Shown here: positions 15,173 through 25,175 of the stretch, piece by piece
Numbering within the stretch: position 1 is the stretch's first letter
Layout of the letters: every line of letters begins with the position of its first letter
Assembly: GCA_016791285.1 (NCBI GenBank)
Contig: JAEUMX010000484.1
Location: forward strand, 1-26,399
From: Burkholderiales bacterium
Lineage (GTDB): Bacteria; Pseudomonadota; Gammaproteobacteria; Burkholderiales; JAEUMW01
DNA length: 26,399 nt
Direction: 5' to 3'
The notes under the pieces: model-generated
What the model saw: only the letters and a program-made list of their open reading frames with translations
Databases searched by the model: none
Told to the model about the DNA's origin: nothing
Program-made: the position numbers and the translations under genes

Positions 15173-16846
15173 TCAGAACAACCCGACGACCTTGCCGTTC
15201 TCATCGATGTCGATCTTCTCCGCCGAGGGCACCTTCGGCAGGCCCGGCATGGTCATGATGTCGCCGCAGATCATCACGATGAACTCGGCGCCGGCGGCAA
15301 GTCGTACCTCCCGGATGTTGACCACATGGCCCGATGGCGCACCGCGCATGCTGGCGTCGGTGGAAAACGAATACTGCGTCTTGGCAACGCATACGGGATA
15401 GCCGCCATAGCCGTCTTCCTGGAGCTTCTTGATCTGCGCCCTGACCTTGCCGTCGGCCGAGATGTCGGCGGCGCCATAGATCCTGGTCGCGATCGACTTC
15501 ATCTTGTCCCACAGGCCAAGATTGTCGTCATACACGAAGCGGAAATCCGACGGCACGCGCTCTATGAGGTCGACGACGGTGCGAGCCAGATCCTCGGCGC
15601 CCTTCCCGCCTTCGGCCCAGTGCCTGGCGAGGACCACCGGGGCTTCGTGATGCGCCATCTTTCTGGCGAGGAGCTCGACCTCGGCTGGCGTATCGAAGGT
15701 GAAGTGATTGATCGCGACCACGCACGGCAGGCCGAAGTGGTTGCGCACGTTGTTCACGTGCCGCTCCAGATTCTCGATGCCTTTTTCCAGGGCCTGCAGG
15801 TTCTCGCGGTTGAGCTCCTTCAGATCCACGCCGCCGTGATACTTGAGCGCGCGCACGGTGGCGACGATCACCACCGCAGACGGACGCAGCCCGGACTTGC
15901 GACACTTGATGTCGATGAACTTCTCCGCACCCAGGTCCGCGCCGAAGCCGGCCTCCGTCACGACGTAATCGGCAAGCTTGAGCGCCACCTTCGTTGCGAT
16001 GACAGAATTGCAGCCGTGCGCGATGTTGGCGAACGGGCCGCCGTGAATGAAGGCCGGATTGTTCTCCAGCGTCTGCACGAGGTTGGGCTTGAGCGCATCC
16101 TTCAAGAGCACGGTCATGGCGCCATGCGCCTTGAGGTCGCGCGCGCGGACCGGCTTCTGGTCCCGGGTGTACCCGACCACGATGTTGCCCAGCCGCTCCT
16201 TCAGATCCTTGACCGAGGTCGCGAGGCAGAAGATCGCCATCACCTCGGACGCGACCACGATGTCGAAGCCGTCCGCGCGCGGGTAGCCGTTCGCGGTGCC
16301 GCCGAGCGAGCAGACGATGTCGCGCAGCGCGCGGTCGTTCATGTCCACCACGCGCTTCCACGCGATGCGACGCACATCGAGCCCGAGCTCGTTGCCGTGA
16401 TGGATGTGGTTGTCGACCATCGCGGCGAGCAGGTTGTTGGCAAGCGCGATGGCACCGAAGTCACCGGTGAAGTGGAGGTTGATGTCCTCCATCGGCACCA
16501 CCTGCGCGTAGCCGCCGCCGGCGGCACCGCCCTTCATGCCGAACACGGGACCGAGCGAAGGCTCGCGCAGGCAAATGACGGCGTTCTTGCCGATGCGGTT
16601 CAGCGCATCGCCGAGGCCGACGGTGGTGGTCGTCTTGCCCTCCCCGGCCGGCGTCGGGCTGATGGCCGTGACCAGGATCAGCTTGCCATCCGCTCGCCCG
16701 GCGAGCGAATCGACATAGTCCAGGGATACCTTCGCCTTGTAGTGCCCGTAAGGCTCGAGATGCCCCTCGTCGAGCCCGAGCCGCCCAGCAACCGTTGCGA
16801 TGCGCTCGAGCTTCGTGTGCTGTGCGATTTCGATGTCGGATGGCAT
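15173..16846 (-). CDS. fhs: Formate-tetrahydrofolate ligase (10-formyl-THF synthetase)
   Basis: Fhs joins formate to tetrahydrofolate at the cost of ATP, giving 10-formyl-THF for serine, purine and C1 metabolism in the cytoplasm. The 557-residue length is standard for the bacterial enzyme. The nucleotide loop TPAGEGKT is at 65-72. Other signatures are [39 protein letters not shown] and the C-terminal [13 protein letters not shown]. The frame stays open far upstream, overlapping fdhA, but GGAGG ahead of the ATG at 16846 and the family N-terminus MPSDIEIAQ fix the start. It follows fdhA by 116 bases, so formate can be either oxidised or assimilated by products of one series. Confidence 0.97.
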   Translation of the reverse strand: MPSDIEIAQHTKLERIATVAGRLGLDEGHLEPYGHYKAKVSLDYVDSLAGRADGKLILVTAISPTPAGEGKTTTTVGLGDALNRIGKNAVICLREPSLGPVFGMKGGAAGGGYAQVVPMEDINLHFTGDFGAIALANNLLAAMVDNHIHHGNELGLDVRRIAWKRVVDMNDRALRDIVCSLGGTANGYPRADGFDIVVASEVMAIFCLATSVKDLKERLGNIVVGYTRDQKPVRARDLKAHGAMTVLLKDALKPNLVQTLENNPAFIHGGPFANIAHGCNSVIATKVALKLADYVVTEAGFGADLGAEKFIDIKCRKSGLRPSAVVIVATVRALKYHGGVDLKELNRENLQALEKGIENLERHVNNVRNHFGLPCVVAINHFTFDTPAEVELLARKMAHHEAPVVLARHWAEGGKGAEDLARTVVDLIERVPSDFRFVYDDNLGLWDKMKSIATRIYGAADISADGKVRAQIKKLQEDGYGGYPVCVAKTQYSFSTDASMRGAPSGHVVNIREVRLAAGAEFIVMICGDIMTMPGLPKVPSAEKIDIDENGKVVGLF

Positions 16847-16927
16847 GTATCGGATTCCTCCGTTCGCTTGGTATGCTGCCCATCGCAGTAGTCTGCCGGG
16901 AGTCGGTGCACTCGACCCCGGGTCGTT

Positions 16928-16947
16928 GATCCGGTGCGAACCGGATC
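16928..16947 (-). repeat. Perfect hairpin between fdhA and fhs
   Basis: GATCCGGT and ACCGGATC form an 8-bp perfect stem around a four-base loop, 16 bases past the fdhA stop. On the minus strand it is not followed by a T-run, so it is a weak candidate for a full terminator. It could attenuate transcription into fhs or protect the fdhBA part of the message from decay. Confidence 0.6.
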
Positions 16948-16962
16948 GCTGCCGATGCTCGC

Positions 16963-19782
16963 TCAGGTCACGGCGGACAGCAGTTGGCCGCCGCCGTAGC
17001 TCGAAGTCGCGGCGAGCCGCCCGCCCTTCTTCACCCGCACCGCGCAGTACTTGAATTCCGGAATCTTGCCGAAGGGATCCAGTGCCGGATTGGTGAGCAG
17101 ATTCGCCGCCGCTTCGTAGTAGCAGAACGGGATGAACACCGCACCGCGCGGCGTGCCTTCGTCGGCGCGCGCGTAGAGGGCGATGGCGCCGCGGCGCGAG
17201 GCCACCGTGACCACCGCACCCGGCTTGACACCGAGCGCATCGAGGTCGAGCGGATGCAACGAGGCGACGGGGTGCGGTTCGATGGCGTCGAGCACGCTCG
17301 CGCGGCGCGTCATCGCGCCGGTATGCCAGTGCTCGAGCTGGCGCCCGGTGATGAGCACCATCGGGTAGTCGTCGTCGGGGCGCTCCGCGGCTGGAATGAT
17401 ATCGGCGGGGACGAGGCGTGCCCGACCGGTCGCGGTGTGGAAATGGTCCACGAACACTACCGGCTGACCAGGGTCGGTCTCGCTTTCGCAGGGATAGGTG
17501 ACGGATCCCTCGCGTTCGAGGCGCTCCCACGTGATGCCCGTGATCGAGGGCATCGCCTGGCGCATTTCCTCGAACACTTCCGCCACGCCGCTGTCCGGTC
17601 CCGCGTAGTGCCAGTCGAGCCCGAGTCGCCGCGCCATCTGCTGGATGATCCAGAGATCCTGGCGCGCCTCCCCAGGCAGATCGAGTGCCCGTCGCCCCAG
17701 CTGTACCATGCGGTCGGTATTGGTGACCGTCCCGGTCTTTTCCGGCCACGCCGAGGCGGGCAGAACCACGTCGGCGAGGTATGCGGTCTCGGTAAGGAAG
17801 ATGTCCTGCACCACGAGCCAGTCGAGCTCGGCGAGTGCCTCGCGCGCGTGGTTCAAGTCCGGATCGGACATCGCCGGGTTCTCGCCCATGATGTACATGC
17901 CGCGTATGCGCCCCTCGTGGATGGCGTCCATGATCTCCACCACGGTAAGGCCTGGCCTCGGATCGAGATGCGTCACGCCCCAGAGCTGCTCGAATTTCGC
18001 CCGGATCTCGTCGTCGTCGACGCGCTGGTAATCGGGGTAGACCATCGGGATCAGGCCGGCGTCCGACGCACCTTGAACGTTGTTCTGTCCACGCAGGGGA
18101 TGCAGCCCGGTGCCGGGTCTGCCGACCTGCCCGGTGATCATGGTGAGCGCGATCAGGCAGCGGGCGTTGTCGGTGCCATGCACGTGCTGCGAGACGCCCA
18201 TGCCCCACAGAATCATCGATCCCTTCGAGGTCGCGAAGAGCCGCGCCACCTCCTTGATCGTTTCAGCGGGAATGCCGCACAGCGGTGCCATGGCCTCGGG
18301 ACTGTAACCCTCGACGTTCGCCTTGATCTCGTCGAAACCCAGCGTCCGGCTGTTGACGAAATCCTCGTTCACCAAGCCCTCATGGACGATGGTGTGCATC
18401 ATCGCGTTGAGCAGGGCGACGTCGGTGTCGGCGTTGAACTGCAGGACATGTGTCGCATAGCGGGCGATCTCGGTCCGGCGGGGATCGGCGACGATGAGCT
18501 TCGTGCCGTTCGCGACCGCGTTCTTGATCCAGGTCGCGGCGACCGGATGATTGACGGTCGGGTTGGCGCCGATGATCAGGATCACATCCGCCAGCATCAC
18601 ATCCATGACCGGATTCGAAACCGCCCCGGAGCCGAGTCCCTCGAGCAGCGCCGCCACCGACGAGGCGTGGCAGAGTCGCGTGCAGTGGTCCACGTTGTTG
18701 TTGCCGAAGCCGGTGCGCACCAGCTTCTGGAAGAGATACGCGCACTCGTTGCTGCCCTTGGCCGAGCCGAAACCTGCCAGCGCGCCCGCACCCAGTTGCT
18801 CGCGCAGCGACTTCAACTTGCCCGCGGCCAGATCGAGCGCTTCCTCCCACGTCGCCTCGCGGAACACATCGCGAATCTGTTCCGGATCCATCTTGAAGTC
18901 CGCGGACTTCTCGACGCCCTCCCGTCGCACCAGCGGCTTGGTCAACCGCTGCCGGTGGTGCACGTAGTCGAAGCCATAGCGGCCCTTGACGCACAGGCGG
19001 CCGCGGTTCGCCGGTCCGTCTCTGCCCTCGACGTACAGGATCTCGTTGTCCTTGACGAAATAGGTGAGCTGACAGCCGACCCCGCAATACGGGCATACCG
19101 AGTCGACGACCTTGTCCGGCACCTGCAGCCCGACGCCACGGGCCGGCATCAGCGCGCCGGTGGGGCAGGCCTGGACGCACTCGCCGCAGGCGACACAAGT
19201 GCTCGCCCCCATGGGATCGTCGAGGTCGAAGACGATTTTCGAATGGTCGCCGCGCCAGGCGTAGCCGATGACGTCGTTCATCTGAAGCTCGCGGCAGGCG
19301 CGAACGCAGCGTGTGCACTGGATGCACGCATCGAGGTTGACCGCCATCGCCGGATGCGAGAGATCCGCGGCAACGCGCGGCCGCGGCGCGAAGCGCGGCT
19401 TGCCGAGGTCGAACTTCTCCGCCCAGTGATTCAGCTCCGAGTGCAGCGTGAACTGCTCCTCGGGCATGTCGGAGAGCAGCAACTCGAGCACGATCCTCTG
19501 CGCGTTGAGCGCGCGCCCGCTGTCGGTCGAAACCTCCATGCCCGGACGTGGAAAACGGGCGCAGGACGGGGCCAGCGTACGCTCGCCCTTGATCTCGACC
19601 ATGCACGCGCGGCAGTTGCCATCGGGTCGCATGCCGTCCGTGTAGCAAAGACGCGGGATCTCGATCCCGTGCCGCTGCGCCGTGACGAGGATGGTCTCGT
19701 CCGCGCGACCGACCAGAGACTGGCCGTTGATGACGAACTCGACCGGCAAGGCGGCGATCTCGGATTGGCTGGTTGCTGTCAT
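16963..19782 (-). CDS. fdhA: NAD-dependent formate dehydrogenase, catalytic alpha subunit
   Basis: This 939-residue molybdenum- or tungsten-bis-MGD subunit oxidises formate to CO2 and passes electrons to FdhB. In order: a plant-type [2Fe-2S] domain (C46, C57, C60, C74), two ferredoxin-type [4Fe-4S] sites (C153/156/159/163 and C196/199/202/206), the cofactor-proximal [4Fe-4S] site (C230/233/237/264), then the catalytic domain. Its metal-ligand residue is Cys371 in [10 protein letters not shown] with the adjacent His372, so this is a cysteine rather than a selenocysteine enzyme. No Tat signal is seen, so it is cytoplasmic. ATG at 19782 with GGAG nine bases upstream is preferred over GTG at 19827. 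Oddly, there is no Cys at all between residues 75 and 152, where NuoG-like proteins have a His-Cys3 [4Fe-4S] site. The two-subunit layout resembles Methylorubrum FDH1. Confidence 0.95.
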   Translation of the reverse strand: MTATSQSEIAALPVEFVINGQSLVGRADETILVTAQRHGIEIPRLCYTDGMRPDGNCRACMVEIKGERTLAPSCARFPRPGMEVSTDSGRALNAQRIVLELLLSDMPEEQFTLHSELNHWAEKFDLGKPRFAPRPRVAADLSHPAMAVNLDACIQCTRCVRACRELQMNDVIGYAWRGDHSKIVFDLDDPMGASTCVACGECVQACPTGALMPARGVGLQVPDKVVDSVCPYCGVGCQLTYFVKDNEILYVEGRDGPANRGRLCVKGRYGFDYVHHRQRLTKPLVRREGVEKSADFKMDPEQIRDVFREATWEEALDLAAGKLKSLREQLGAGALAGFGSAKGSNECAYLFQKLVRTGFGNNNVDHCTRLCHASSVAALLEGLGSGAVSNPVMDVMLADVILIIGANPTVNHPVAATWIKNAVANGTKLIVADPRRTEIARYATHVLQFNADTDVALLNAMMHTIVHEGLVNEDFVNSRTLGFDEIKANVEGYSPEAMAPLCGIPAETIKEVARLFATSKGSMILWGMGVSQHVHGTDNARCLIALTMITGQVGRPGTGLHPLRGQNNVQGASDAGLIPMVYPDYQRVDDDEIRAKFEQLWGVTHLDPRPGLTVVEIMDAIHEGRIRGMYIMGENPAMSDPDLNHAREALAELDWLVVQDIFLTETAYLADVVLPASAWPEKTGTVTNTDRMVQLGRRALDLPGEARQDLWIIQQMARRLGLDWHYAGPDSGVAEVFEEMRQAMPSITGITWERLEREGSVTYPCESETDPGQPVVFVDHFHTATGRARLVPADIIPAAERPDDDYPMVLITGRQLEHWHTGAMTRRASVLDAIEPHPVASLHPLDLDALGVKPGAVVTVASRRGAIALYARADEGTPRGAVFIPFCYYEAAANLLTNPALDPFGKIPEFKYCAVRVKKGGRLAATSSYGGGQLLSAVT

Positions 19783-19819
19783 GCGCGAACGCTCCGTGGT
19801 GTTCTCATCCGCTGCCGCA

Positions 19820-21592
19820 TCACGCACCGTGCAGCTCGTGGCCGAAGTACTTCAGCACCGACAGCAGCGGATTCGGCGCCGCCTGCCCGAGCCCGCAGAT
19901 CGACGCATCCATCATCGCCTCGGCGAGCTGGGTCAGCAGCGGTTGGTCCCATTCCGCCTGCTCCATGAGTGCGAGCGCCTTGGCGGTGCCGACACGGCAG
20001 GGCGTGCACTGGCCGCAGGATTCGTCCTTGAAGAAGCGCATGACATTGCGCGCCGCATCCACCGCCCGGTCGTGGTCCGAGAGCACGATGATCGCCGCCG
20101 AACCGATGAAACAGCCGTAGGGCTGCAGCGTGTCGAAGTCGAGCGGCAGGTTGCCGAGCGAGGCGGGCAGGATGCCGCCCGAAGCGCCACCAGGCAGATA
20201 GCCGTAGAAGGTATGGCCGTCGAGCATGCCGCCGCAGTATTCGTCGATCAGGTCCTGCACCGAGATGCCGGCCGGCGCCAGATGGACGCCGGGCTTCTGC
20301 ACCCGACCGCTCACGGAGAACGAGCGCAGACCCTGGCGACCGTTGCGGCCGAAGCCCGCGAACCACTCCGCGCCGCGCTCGAGCACGTCGCGCACCCAGT
20401 ACAGGGTCTCCATGTTCTGCTCGAGCGTCGGGCGCCCGAACAGCCCGATCTGCGCCAGGTACGGCGGGCGCAGCCGCGGCATGCCGCGCTTGCCTTCGAT
20501 GGATTCGATCATCGCGGACTCTTCACCGCAGATGTACGCTCCGGCACCGCGGCGCAGATGGATCGGCGGCAGCGCGCACGGCGGATCGGCCTGCAGGCGC
20601 GCGATCTCGCGTTCCAGGATGTCGCGGCAACCGTGGTATTCGTCGCGCAGATAGACATAGCACGCAGCGGCTTCGACGGCCCAGGCGCCGATCAGCATGC
20701 CTTCCAGAAGGCGGTGGGGATCGCGCTCGAGATAGGTGCGGTCCTTGAAGGTGCCCGGCTCGCCCTCGTCGATGTTGACGGCGACCAGCTTGGGCTGCGG
20801 TTCTCCGCGCACGATGCGCCATTTGCGGCCGGTCGGGAAGCCCGCACCGCCGAGGCCGCGCAGCCCCGAGTGCTCCATGCGGCCGATGATCTCCTCGGGG
20901 TCGCGCTTGCCGGCGAGGCACTCGGCGATGATCCGGTAGCCGCCGCCTTGCCGATAGGCGTCGTAGTCGACATAGGCCGGGCTCACGGCGCGCCGGTCGC
21001 TCGGCGTATGCTCGGGCGCCGCGAAGTCGGCAGGCTTGAACATCCCGTGCCCGCTCGCCTCGGGATGTTTCAGGTCGCGCTTTTCGACCAGCTCGCCCAC
21101 GCGATCGACTGTCGCACAGGCGACCGGGTGCTGCCCCACGACGGCCGCGGGCGCCTGCTCACAGCGCCCGATGCACGGCGCCGGGATGACACGCACGCCC
21201 GGCCCGAGAACAGCCTTGAGGTTCGCCAGAAGCGCGTCGCCGCCGGCAAGCTGGCAGGACAGGGAATCGCAGACCCGCACCGTCACGGCGGGCGGCGCGT
21301 CGCCATCCTTGATCACGTCGAAATGATGGTAGAACGTCGCGACCTCGAAGACCTCGGTCATCGCGAGATTCATCTCACTGGCGAGCGCTACGACATGCGC
21401 AGCCGAGATGTGGCCGCAGTGGTCCTGGATCCGGTGCAGGTACTCGATCAGCAGGTCGCGCTGCCGGGGTTCGCCGCGCAGCAGAGCGCGCACATCCTCC
21501 AGCGCATTCTGATCGACCACCCGTCCCTTGAGCGACGCACGCGCCTTGCGGGTCTGGCGTGCGCCGACTGCTGTGATGTTCTTGAACTCCAT
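19820..21592 (-). CDS. fdhB: Formate dehydrogenase beta subunit, NuoE-NuoF fusion (diaphorase)
   Basis: FdhB takes electrons from FdhA and reduces NAD+ through FMN. The 590-residue protein joins two Complex I-like modules. A NuoE-like part (about 25-165) has a thioredoxin-fold [2Fe-2S] site (C108, C113, C140, C144). A NuoF-like part (about 205-590) has the FMN/NAD loops [16 protein letters not shown] and [20 protein letters not shown], and a [4Fe-4S] site (C526, C529, C532, C566). An in-frame GTG at 21613 lies inside the ribosome binding site, so ATG at 21592 (GAAGGA nine bases upstream) is chosen. It ends 37 bases before fdhA. FDHs of the FdsGBA type keep NuoE as a separate gene; the fused form matches two-subunit FDH1-type enzymes. 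Confidence 0.95.
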   Translation of the reverse strand: MEFKNITAVGARQTRKARASLKGRVVDQNALEDVRALLRGEPRQRDLLIEYLHRIQDHCGHISAAHVVALASEMNLAMTEVFEVATFYHHFDVIKDGDAPPAVTVRVCDSLSCQLAGGDALLANLKAVLGPGVRVIPAPCIGRCEQAPAAVVGQHPVACATVDRVGELVEKRDLKHPEASGHGMFKPADFAAPEHTPSDRRAVSPAYVDYDAYRQGGGYRIIAECLAGKRDPEEIIGRMEHSGLRGLGGAGFPTGRKWRIVRGEPQPKLVAVNIDEGEPGTFKDRTYLERDPHRLLEGMLIGAWAVEAAACYVYLRDEYHGCRDILEREIARLQADPPCALPPIHLRRGAGAYICGEESAMIESIEGKRGMPRLRPPYLAQIGLFGRPTLEQNMETLYWVRDVLERGAEWFAGFGRNGRQGLRSFSVSGRVQKPGVHLAPAGISVQDLIDEYCGGMLDGHTFYGYLPGGASGGILPASLGNLPLDFDTLQPYGCFIGSAAIIVLSDHDRAVDAARNVMRFFKDESCGQCTPCRVGTAKALALMEQAEWDQPLLTQLAEAMMDASICGLGQAAPNPLLSVLKYFGHELHGA

Positions 21593-21687
21593 CGACTGTT
21601 GTCCTTCCTCCACGGGGTTGCGGCCTGCTTTGGACCGAATCTCCCGTTACCACCCTGAACCCCGAACGCAAAATCCACGGCCCGAGC

Positions 21688-21702
21688 GCAACTTCAGTGC
21701 CA
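21688..21702 (-). promoter_or_regulatory. Sigma-54 (RpoN) promoter of the fdhBA series
   Basis: The minus strand reads TGGCAC, five bases (TGAAG), then TTGC, an exact sigma-54 -24/-12 match. Predicted transcription start is near 21676, leaving a leader of about 84 bases before fdhB. It sits in the only sizeable gap (about 260 bases) upstream of the ten-gene series, so it may drive much of it. Confidence 0.85.
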
Positions 21703-21717
21703 CCCACAAGGCCCAGC

Positions 21718-21730
21718 CAACGTATTGATT
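21718..21730 (-). promoter_or_regulatory. IHF binding site upstream of the fdhB promoter
   Basis: The minus strand reads AATCAATACGTTG, an exact match to the IHF consensus WATCAANNNNTTR. It lies about 16 bases upstream of the -24 element, where IHF commonly bends DNA to bring an activator to sigma-54 polymerase. A 5-bp inverted repeat, CTTGC-ACAAA-GCAAG, follows at 21734-21748. Confidence 0.65.
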
Positions 21731-21773
21731 TCTCTTGCACAAAGCAAGCGACCGGAGCACCGCCCGCGGAACA

Positions 21774-21802
21774 GACTGTCCTGCCTGCGAACGACTGTCC
21801 CC
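21774..21802. repeat. Tandem 9-bp direct repeat, candidate activator (enhancer) site
   Basis: GACTGTCCC occurs at 21774-21782 and again at 21794-21802, a 20-bp period that places both copies on about the same face of the helix. The pair lies about 70-100 bases upstream of the -24 element and beyond the IHF site, the usual place for a sigma-54 activator. The binding protein is unknown. Confidence 0.55.
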
Positions 21803-21812
21803 CAGGATGAAC

Positions 21813-21839
21813 AGCGGCCGCGGGTCTCGCGGCCGCTGC
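21813..21839 (-). terminator. Terminator-like hairpin after sucD
   Basis: CAGCGGCCGCG (21813-21823) pairs perfectly with CGCGGCCGCTG (21829-21839) around a 5-base loop, 17 bases past the sucD stop. The following minus-strand bases, TTCATCC, are only modestly T-rich. The 11-bp GC-rich stem and its position make it the probable end of the sucCD message. Confidence 0.7.
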
Positions 21840-21856
21840 CTCGAACAGGATCGAAC

Positions 21857-22735
21857 TTACTTCAGCAGCGACTTCAGGGTGGATCCCATCTCCGCCGGAT
21901 TGCGGGTGGTCTTGATACCGGCTTCCTCCATCGCCGCCAGCTTCTCTGCCGCGGTACCCTTGCCACCGGAGATGATCGCGCCCGCGTGCCCCATCCGCTT
22001 GCCCGCCGGCGCGGTCACCCCCGCAATGAATCCGACCACGGGTTTGGTCATATGTTTCTTCACCCAGCGGGCGGCGTCCTCCTCGTCGGAGCCGCCGATC
22101 TCGCCGATCATCACCACGGCATCGGTCTCGGGGTCGTCGTTGAAGAGGCGCAGGAGGTCGAGATGCTTCAACCCGTTCACCGGGTCGCCACCGAGGCCGA
22201 CGGCGCTCGATTGTCCGAGCCCGAGGTCGGTCAACTGCGCGACCGCCTCGTAGGTCAGCGTGCCGGAGCGCGACACCACCCCGATGCGGCCCTTCTTGTG
22301 GATGTGGCCCGGCATGATGCCGATCTTGATCTCGTCCGGGGTGATGATGCCGGGGCAGTTCGGTCCGAGCAGCAGCGTCTTCCGGCCCCGCATGCGGTGG
22401 CGCGTGCGAATCATGTCGCGCACGGGCACCCCTTCGGTGATGCACACCACGAGGTCGAGGTCGGCGTTGACCGCCTCGTCGATGGCGGCCGCCGCGAACG
22501 GCGGCGGCACGTAGATCACGCTGACGTTCGCGCCGGTGGCCTCCTTCGCCTCCTTCACCGTGGCGAAGATCGGGATGCCCTCGAAGTCCTCGCCCGCCTT
22601 TTTCGGATTCACACCCGCCACGAAGCAGTTCTTGCCGTTGGCGTAGTCGCGGCACATGCGCGTGTGAAACTGCCCGGTCTTGCCGGTGATCCCCTGAGTG
22701 ATCACCTTCGTGTTCTTGTTGATCAGAATGCTCAT
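21857..22735 (-). CDS. sucD: Succinyl-CoA synthetase alpha subunit
   Basis: SucD binds CoA and carries the phosphohistidine of the TCA-cycle enzyme that interconverts succinyl-CoA and succinate with ATP or GTP formation. The 292-residue length is standard. The CoA-binding Rossmann part holds [24 protein letters not shown] follows, and the active-site histidine is His250 in [20 protein letters not shown] ahead of the ATG supports the start. It follows sucC by 12 bases, so subunit synthesis is coupled. Malate-CoA ligase (MtkB) is a close relative, and the C1 neighbours made me consider it; the sequence looks like ordinary SucD. Confidence 0.95.
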   Translation of the reverse strand: MSILINKNTKVITQGITGKTGQFHTRMCRDYANGKNCFVAGVNPKKAGEDFEGIPIFATVKEAKEATGANVSVIYVPPPFAAAAIDEAVNADLDLVVCITEGVPVRDMIRTRHRMRGRKTLLLGPNCPGIITPDEIKIGIMPGHIHKKGRIGVVSRSGTLTYEAVAQLTDLGLGQSSAVGLGGDPVNGLKHLDLLRLFNDDPETDAVVMIGEIGGSDEEDAARWVKKHMTKPVVGFIAGVTAPAGKRMGHAGAIISGGKGTAAEKLAAMEEAGIKTTRNPAEMGSTLKSLLK

Positions 22736-22747
22736 GCTCGCCTCTCC

Positions 22748-23914
22748 CTACTTGCCCGCGACGGCCGCGACGATCTTCTCCGCGGCGTCCGCCATATTGT
22801 CTGCAGCGATGATCGGCAGCCCCGAGTCCTTCAGGATCTTCTTGCCGATCTCCTCGTTCGTGCCCTTCATGCGCACCACCAGCGGAACCGCCAGATGGGT
22901 CTCCCGCGCCGCGCTGACGATGCCCTCGGCGATCGTGTCGCAGCGCATGATGCCGCCGAAGATGTTGACGAGGATGCCCTTGACCTTGGGATTGGCGAGC
23001 ATCAGCTTGAACGCTTCGGTCACCTTTTCGGTGGTAGCACCGCCGCCCACGTCGAGGAAGTTGGCCGGCTCGGCGCCGTAGAGCTTGATGGTGTCCATGG
23101 TCGCCATCGCCAGACCCGCGCCGTTGACCATGCAGCCGATGTTGCCGTCGAGCGAGATGTACGAAAGGTCGTACTTCGACGCCTCGACCTCCAGCGGGTC
23201 CTCCTCGTCCAGATCGCGCATGGCGAGGACGTCGGGCTGGCGGAAGAGTCCGTTCGAATCGAAGTTCATCTTTGCGTCGAGCGCCACCACGCGGCCGTCG
23301 CCGGTCAGGATCAGCGGATTGATCTCGGCGAGCGAGGCGTCGGTCTCGTCGAACGCGCGGTACAGGCCCTGCAGCACCGTGCGCGCCTGCGGAATGCTAG
23401 CGTCGGGGATGCCGATCTTGCGCGCCACGTCGTCGGCTTCGGCATCGGTCAGACCTTTGGCCGGATCGATGGCGACCTTGTGGATCTTCTCGGGCGTTTT
23501 CGCGGCGACCTGCTCGATGTCCATGCCGCCTTCCGAGCTCGCCATCAGCGTCACGCGCTGCGCGACCCGGTCGACCACCATGCCGACGTAGAGCTCCTTC
23601 TTGATGTCGGCGCCTTCCTCGACCAGCAGCCGCCGCACCTTCTGGCCGCCGGGGCCGGTCTGGTGCGTGACGAGCTGCATGCCGAGGATCCGGCTCGCGT
23701 TCTCCTTGACCTCGTCCTCGGACTTCGCCACCTTGACGCCGCCTCCCTTGCCGCGGCCGCCCGCATGGATCTGCGCCTTCACGACCCAGACCGGCCCGCC
23801 GAGCTTCTTCGCCGCCGCCATCGCTTCGTCGACGGTAAAGCAGGGTACCGACCGCGGCGTGACGACGCCGTACCTTCTCAGGATTTCCTTCGCCTGATAT
23901 TCGTGGATCTTCAT
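22748..23914 (-). CDS. sucC: Succinyl-CoA synthetase beta subunit
   Basis: SucC is the nucleotide- and succinate-binding subunit. The 388-residue protein has an ATP-grasp domain in its first 240 residues ([52 protein letters not shown]) and a ligase domain with [18 protein letters not shown] and [11 protein letters not shown] versus GTP preference cannot be decided by eye. ATG at 23914 gives the family-standard N-terminus. The two subunit genes form a bicistron bounded by hpnH upstream and the hairpin downstream. I read it as SucC rather than malate-CoA ligase MtkA, because the central region and C-terminus follow SucC. Confidence 0.96.
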   Translation of the reverse strand: MKIHEYQAKEILRRYGVVTPRSVPCFTVDEAMAAAKKLGGPVWVVKAQIHAGGRGKGGGVKVAKSEDEVKENASRILGMQLVTHQTGPGGQKVRRLLVEEGADIKKELYVGMVVDRVAQRVTLMASSEGGMDIEQVAAKTPEKIHKVAIDPAKGLTDAEADDVARKIGIPDASIPQARTVLQGLYRAFDETDASLAEINPLILTGDGRVVALDAKMNFDSNGLFRQPDVLAMRDLDEEDPLEVEASKYDLSYISLDGNIGCMVNGAGLAMATMDTIKLYGAEPANFLDVGGGATTEKVTEAFKLMLANPKVKGILVNIFGGIMRCDTIAEGIVSAARETHLAVPLVVRMKGTNEEIGKKILKDSGLPIIAADNMADAAEKIVAAVAGK

Positions 23915-24074
23915 CGTGGATCTTCTTCCGGTGATTGTCGGGGCTGGTCACGCGACTGCGCCGTGGGGATTCTCGAGGTTGCCGCCACGGCGATCCAATA
24001 ACGTCGCGCCCAGCCGTATTCTACTCCAGCGCCCACGGCCGCAGGCTGGCAAGAAAGGCGTCGCGGCGCCGCCG

Positions 24075-25175
24075 CTAGCTGCCGGCCGACGAGCCCTTGA
24101 GCCGCGGCAGCGGATCGTCCAGAGCGCGCGACGGATCGCGATCGTCATCGACCATCGGACCTTCGGTGCGCGGCCCGCGCAGCGACACGCCGAACGCCTT
24201 CAGCGGGTGGGCCAGCGCGTCGTTGACTGCGGTCGGCTCGTAGCCGCAGTGCGCCATGCACTGCGCGCACTTGGGATTGTGGCCGGAGCCATAGCGTTCC
24301 CACGCAGTCTCCTCCATCAGCGCCTTGAACGTGGGCGCGTAGCCTTCGCCCACCAGGAGGTAACAGGGCTTCTGCCAGCCGAACACGTTGCGCGTCGGGT
24401 TGCCCCAAGGTGTGCACTGGTAGCTCTGGTTGCCCGCGAGGAAATCCAGGTACAGGCTGGAGTGGTTGAACCGCCAGCCGCGCCCTCGTGCCCTGCGCAG
24501 GATGTCGCGAAAGAGCTGTCGGGTCGCGTTGCGCTGCAAGAAGACGTGCTGCACCGGCGCCCGTTCATAGCTGAAGCCCGGCGACACGGTGATCGCCTCG
24601 ACGCCGAGCGCGGTCACGTAGTCGAAGAACTCGGCCACGCGCTCGGGCGACTCGCCCTCGAACAGCGTGCAGTTGACAGACACCCGGAAGCCCCGCGCCA
24701 GCGCGAGCCGGATCGCCTCGACCGCCCGATCGAACACCCCGTCCTGGCACACCATCTCGTCGTGACGCTCGCGATCGCCATCCAGGTGCACGGAGAACGT
24801 GAGGTAGGGCGACGGCGTGTAATCGCCCATCCGCTTCTTCAGCAGCAGCGCGTTCGTGCACAGATACACGAACTTCCTGCGCGCGACGATGCCGCGCACG
24901 ATCTCCGGCATCTCCTTGTGCAGCAGCGGTTCTCCTCCCGGAATCGAGACGATCGGTGCGCCGCACTCGTCCACCGCCGCCAGGCACTCCGCCACGGAGA
25001 GCCGCTTGTTGAGAATTTCCTCCGGGTAGGCGATCTTGCCGCACCCGGCGCACGCGAGATTGCAGCGGAACAGCGGCTCCAGCATGAGCACGAGGGGATA
25101 TCGCTCCACCCTGGCGAGCTTCTGTTTCAGGATGTAGAGACCGACCTTCAGTTGCTGGCGTATGGGTACGCTCAT
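24075..25175 (-). CDS. hpnH: Adenosylhopene transferase, radical SAM (HpnH)
   Basis: HpnH uses a 5'-deoxyadenosyl radical to attach adenosine to the hopene side chain, the first step to extended (C35) hopanoids at the inner membrane. From ATG at 25175 it has 366 residues; upstream in-frame codons add 29 residues unlike the family. The radical-SAM cluster is CNLACAGC (C38, C42, C45) and IPGGEPLLH is the SAM-binding GGE motif. The C-terminal part has GYAPTFKALMEETAWERYG and the cysteine-rich KCAQCMAHCGYEP, typical of HpnH. The start has only a weak ribosome binding site. It is divergent from the squalene synthase gene, giving a hopanoid locus, the rest of which would lie to the right. Confidence 0.95.
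   Translation of the reverse strand: MSVPIRQQLKVGLYILKQKLARVERYPLVLMLEPLFRCNLACAGCGKIAYPEEILNKRLSVAECLAAVDECGAPIVSIPGGEPLLHKEMPEIVRGIVARRKFVYLCTNALLLKKRMGDYTPSPYLTFSVHLDGDRERHDEMVCQDGVFDRAVEAIRLALARGFRVSVNCTLFEGESPERVAEFFDYVTALGVEAITVSPGFSYERAPVQHVFLQRNATRQLFRDILRRARGRGWRFNHSSLYLDFLAGNQSYQCTPWGNPTRNVFGWQKPCYLLVGEGYAPTFKALMEETAWERYGSGHNPKCAQCMAHCGYEPTAVNDALAHPLKAFGVSLRGPRTEGPMVDDDRDPSRALDDPLPRLKGSSAGS

Noticed and set aside
14195..16891. Plus-strand open frame of about 900 codons
   Set aside because: Antisense shadow of fhs and terC in GC-rich DNA; it is full of His, Asp and Arg and has no recognisable domain.
16847..18208. N-terminal extension of fhs by about 450 codons
   Set aside because: The frame is open only because it overlaps fdhA out of frame; it is Arg/Gly/Ala-rich, and the ATG at 16846 has the right ribosome binding site and family N-terminus.
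16984..19968. Plus-strand open frame of about 990 codons opposite fdhA
   Set aside because: Antisense of a gene with clear iron-sulfur and catalytic motifs; its composition is typical of a mirror frame.
21857..23914. sucCD as malate-CoA ligase (mtkAB) of a serine cycle
   Set aside because: The C1 neighbours made this tempting, but both proteins follow SucC and SucD along their length, and no other serine-cycle gene is present.
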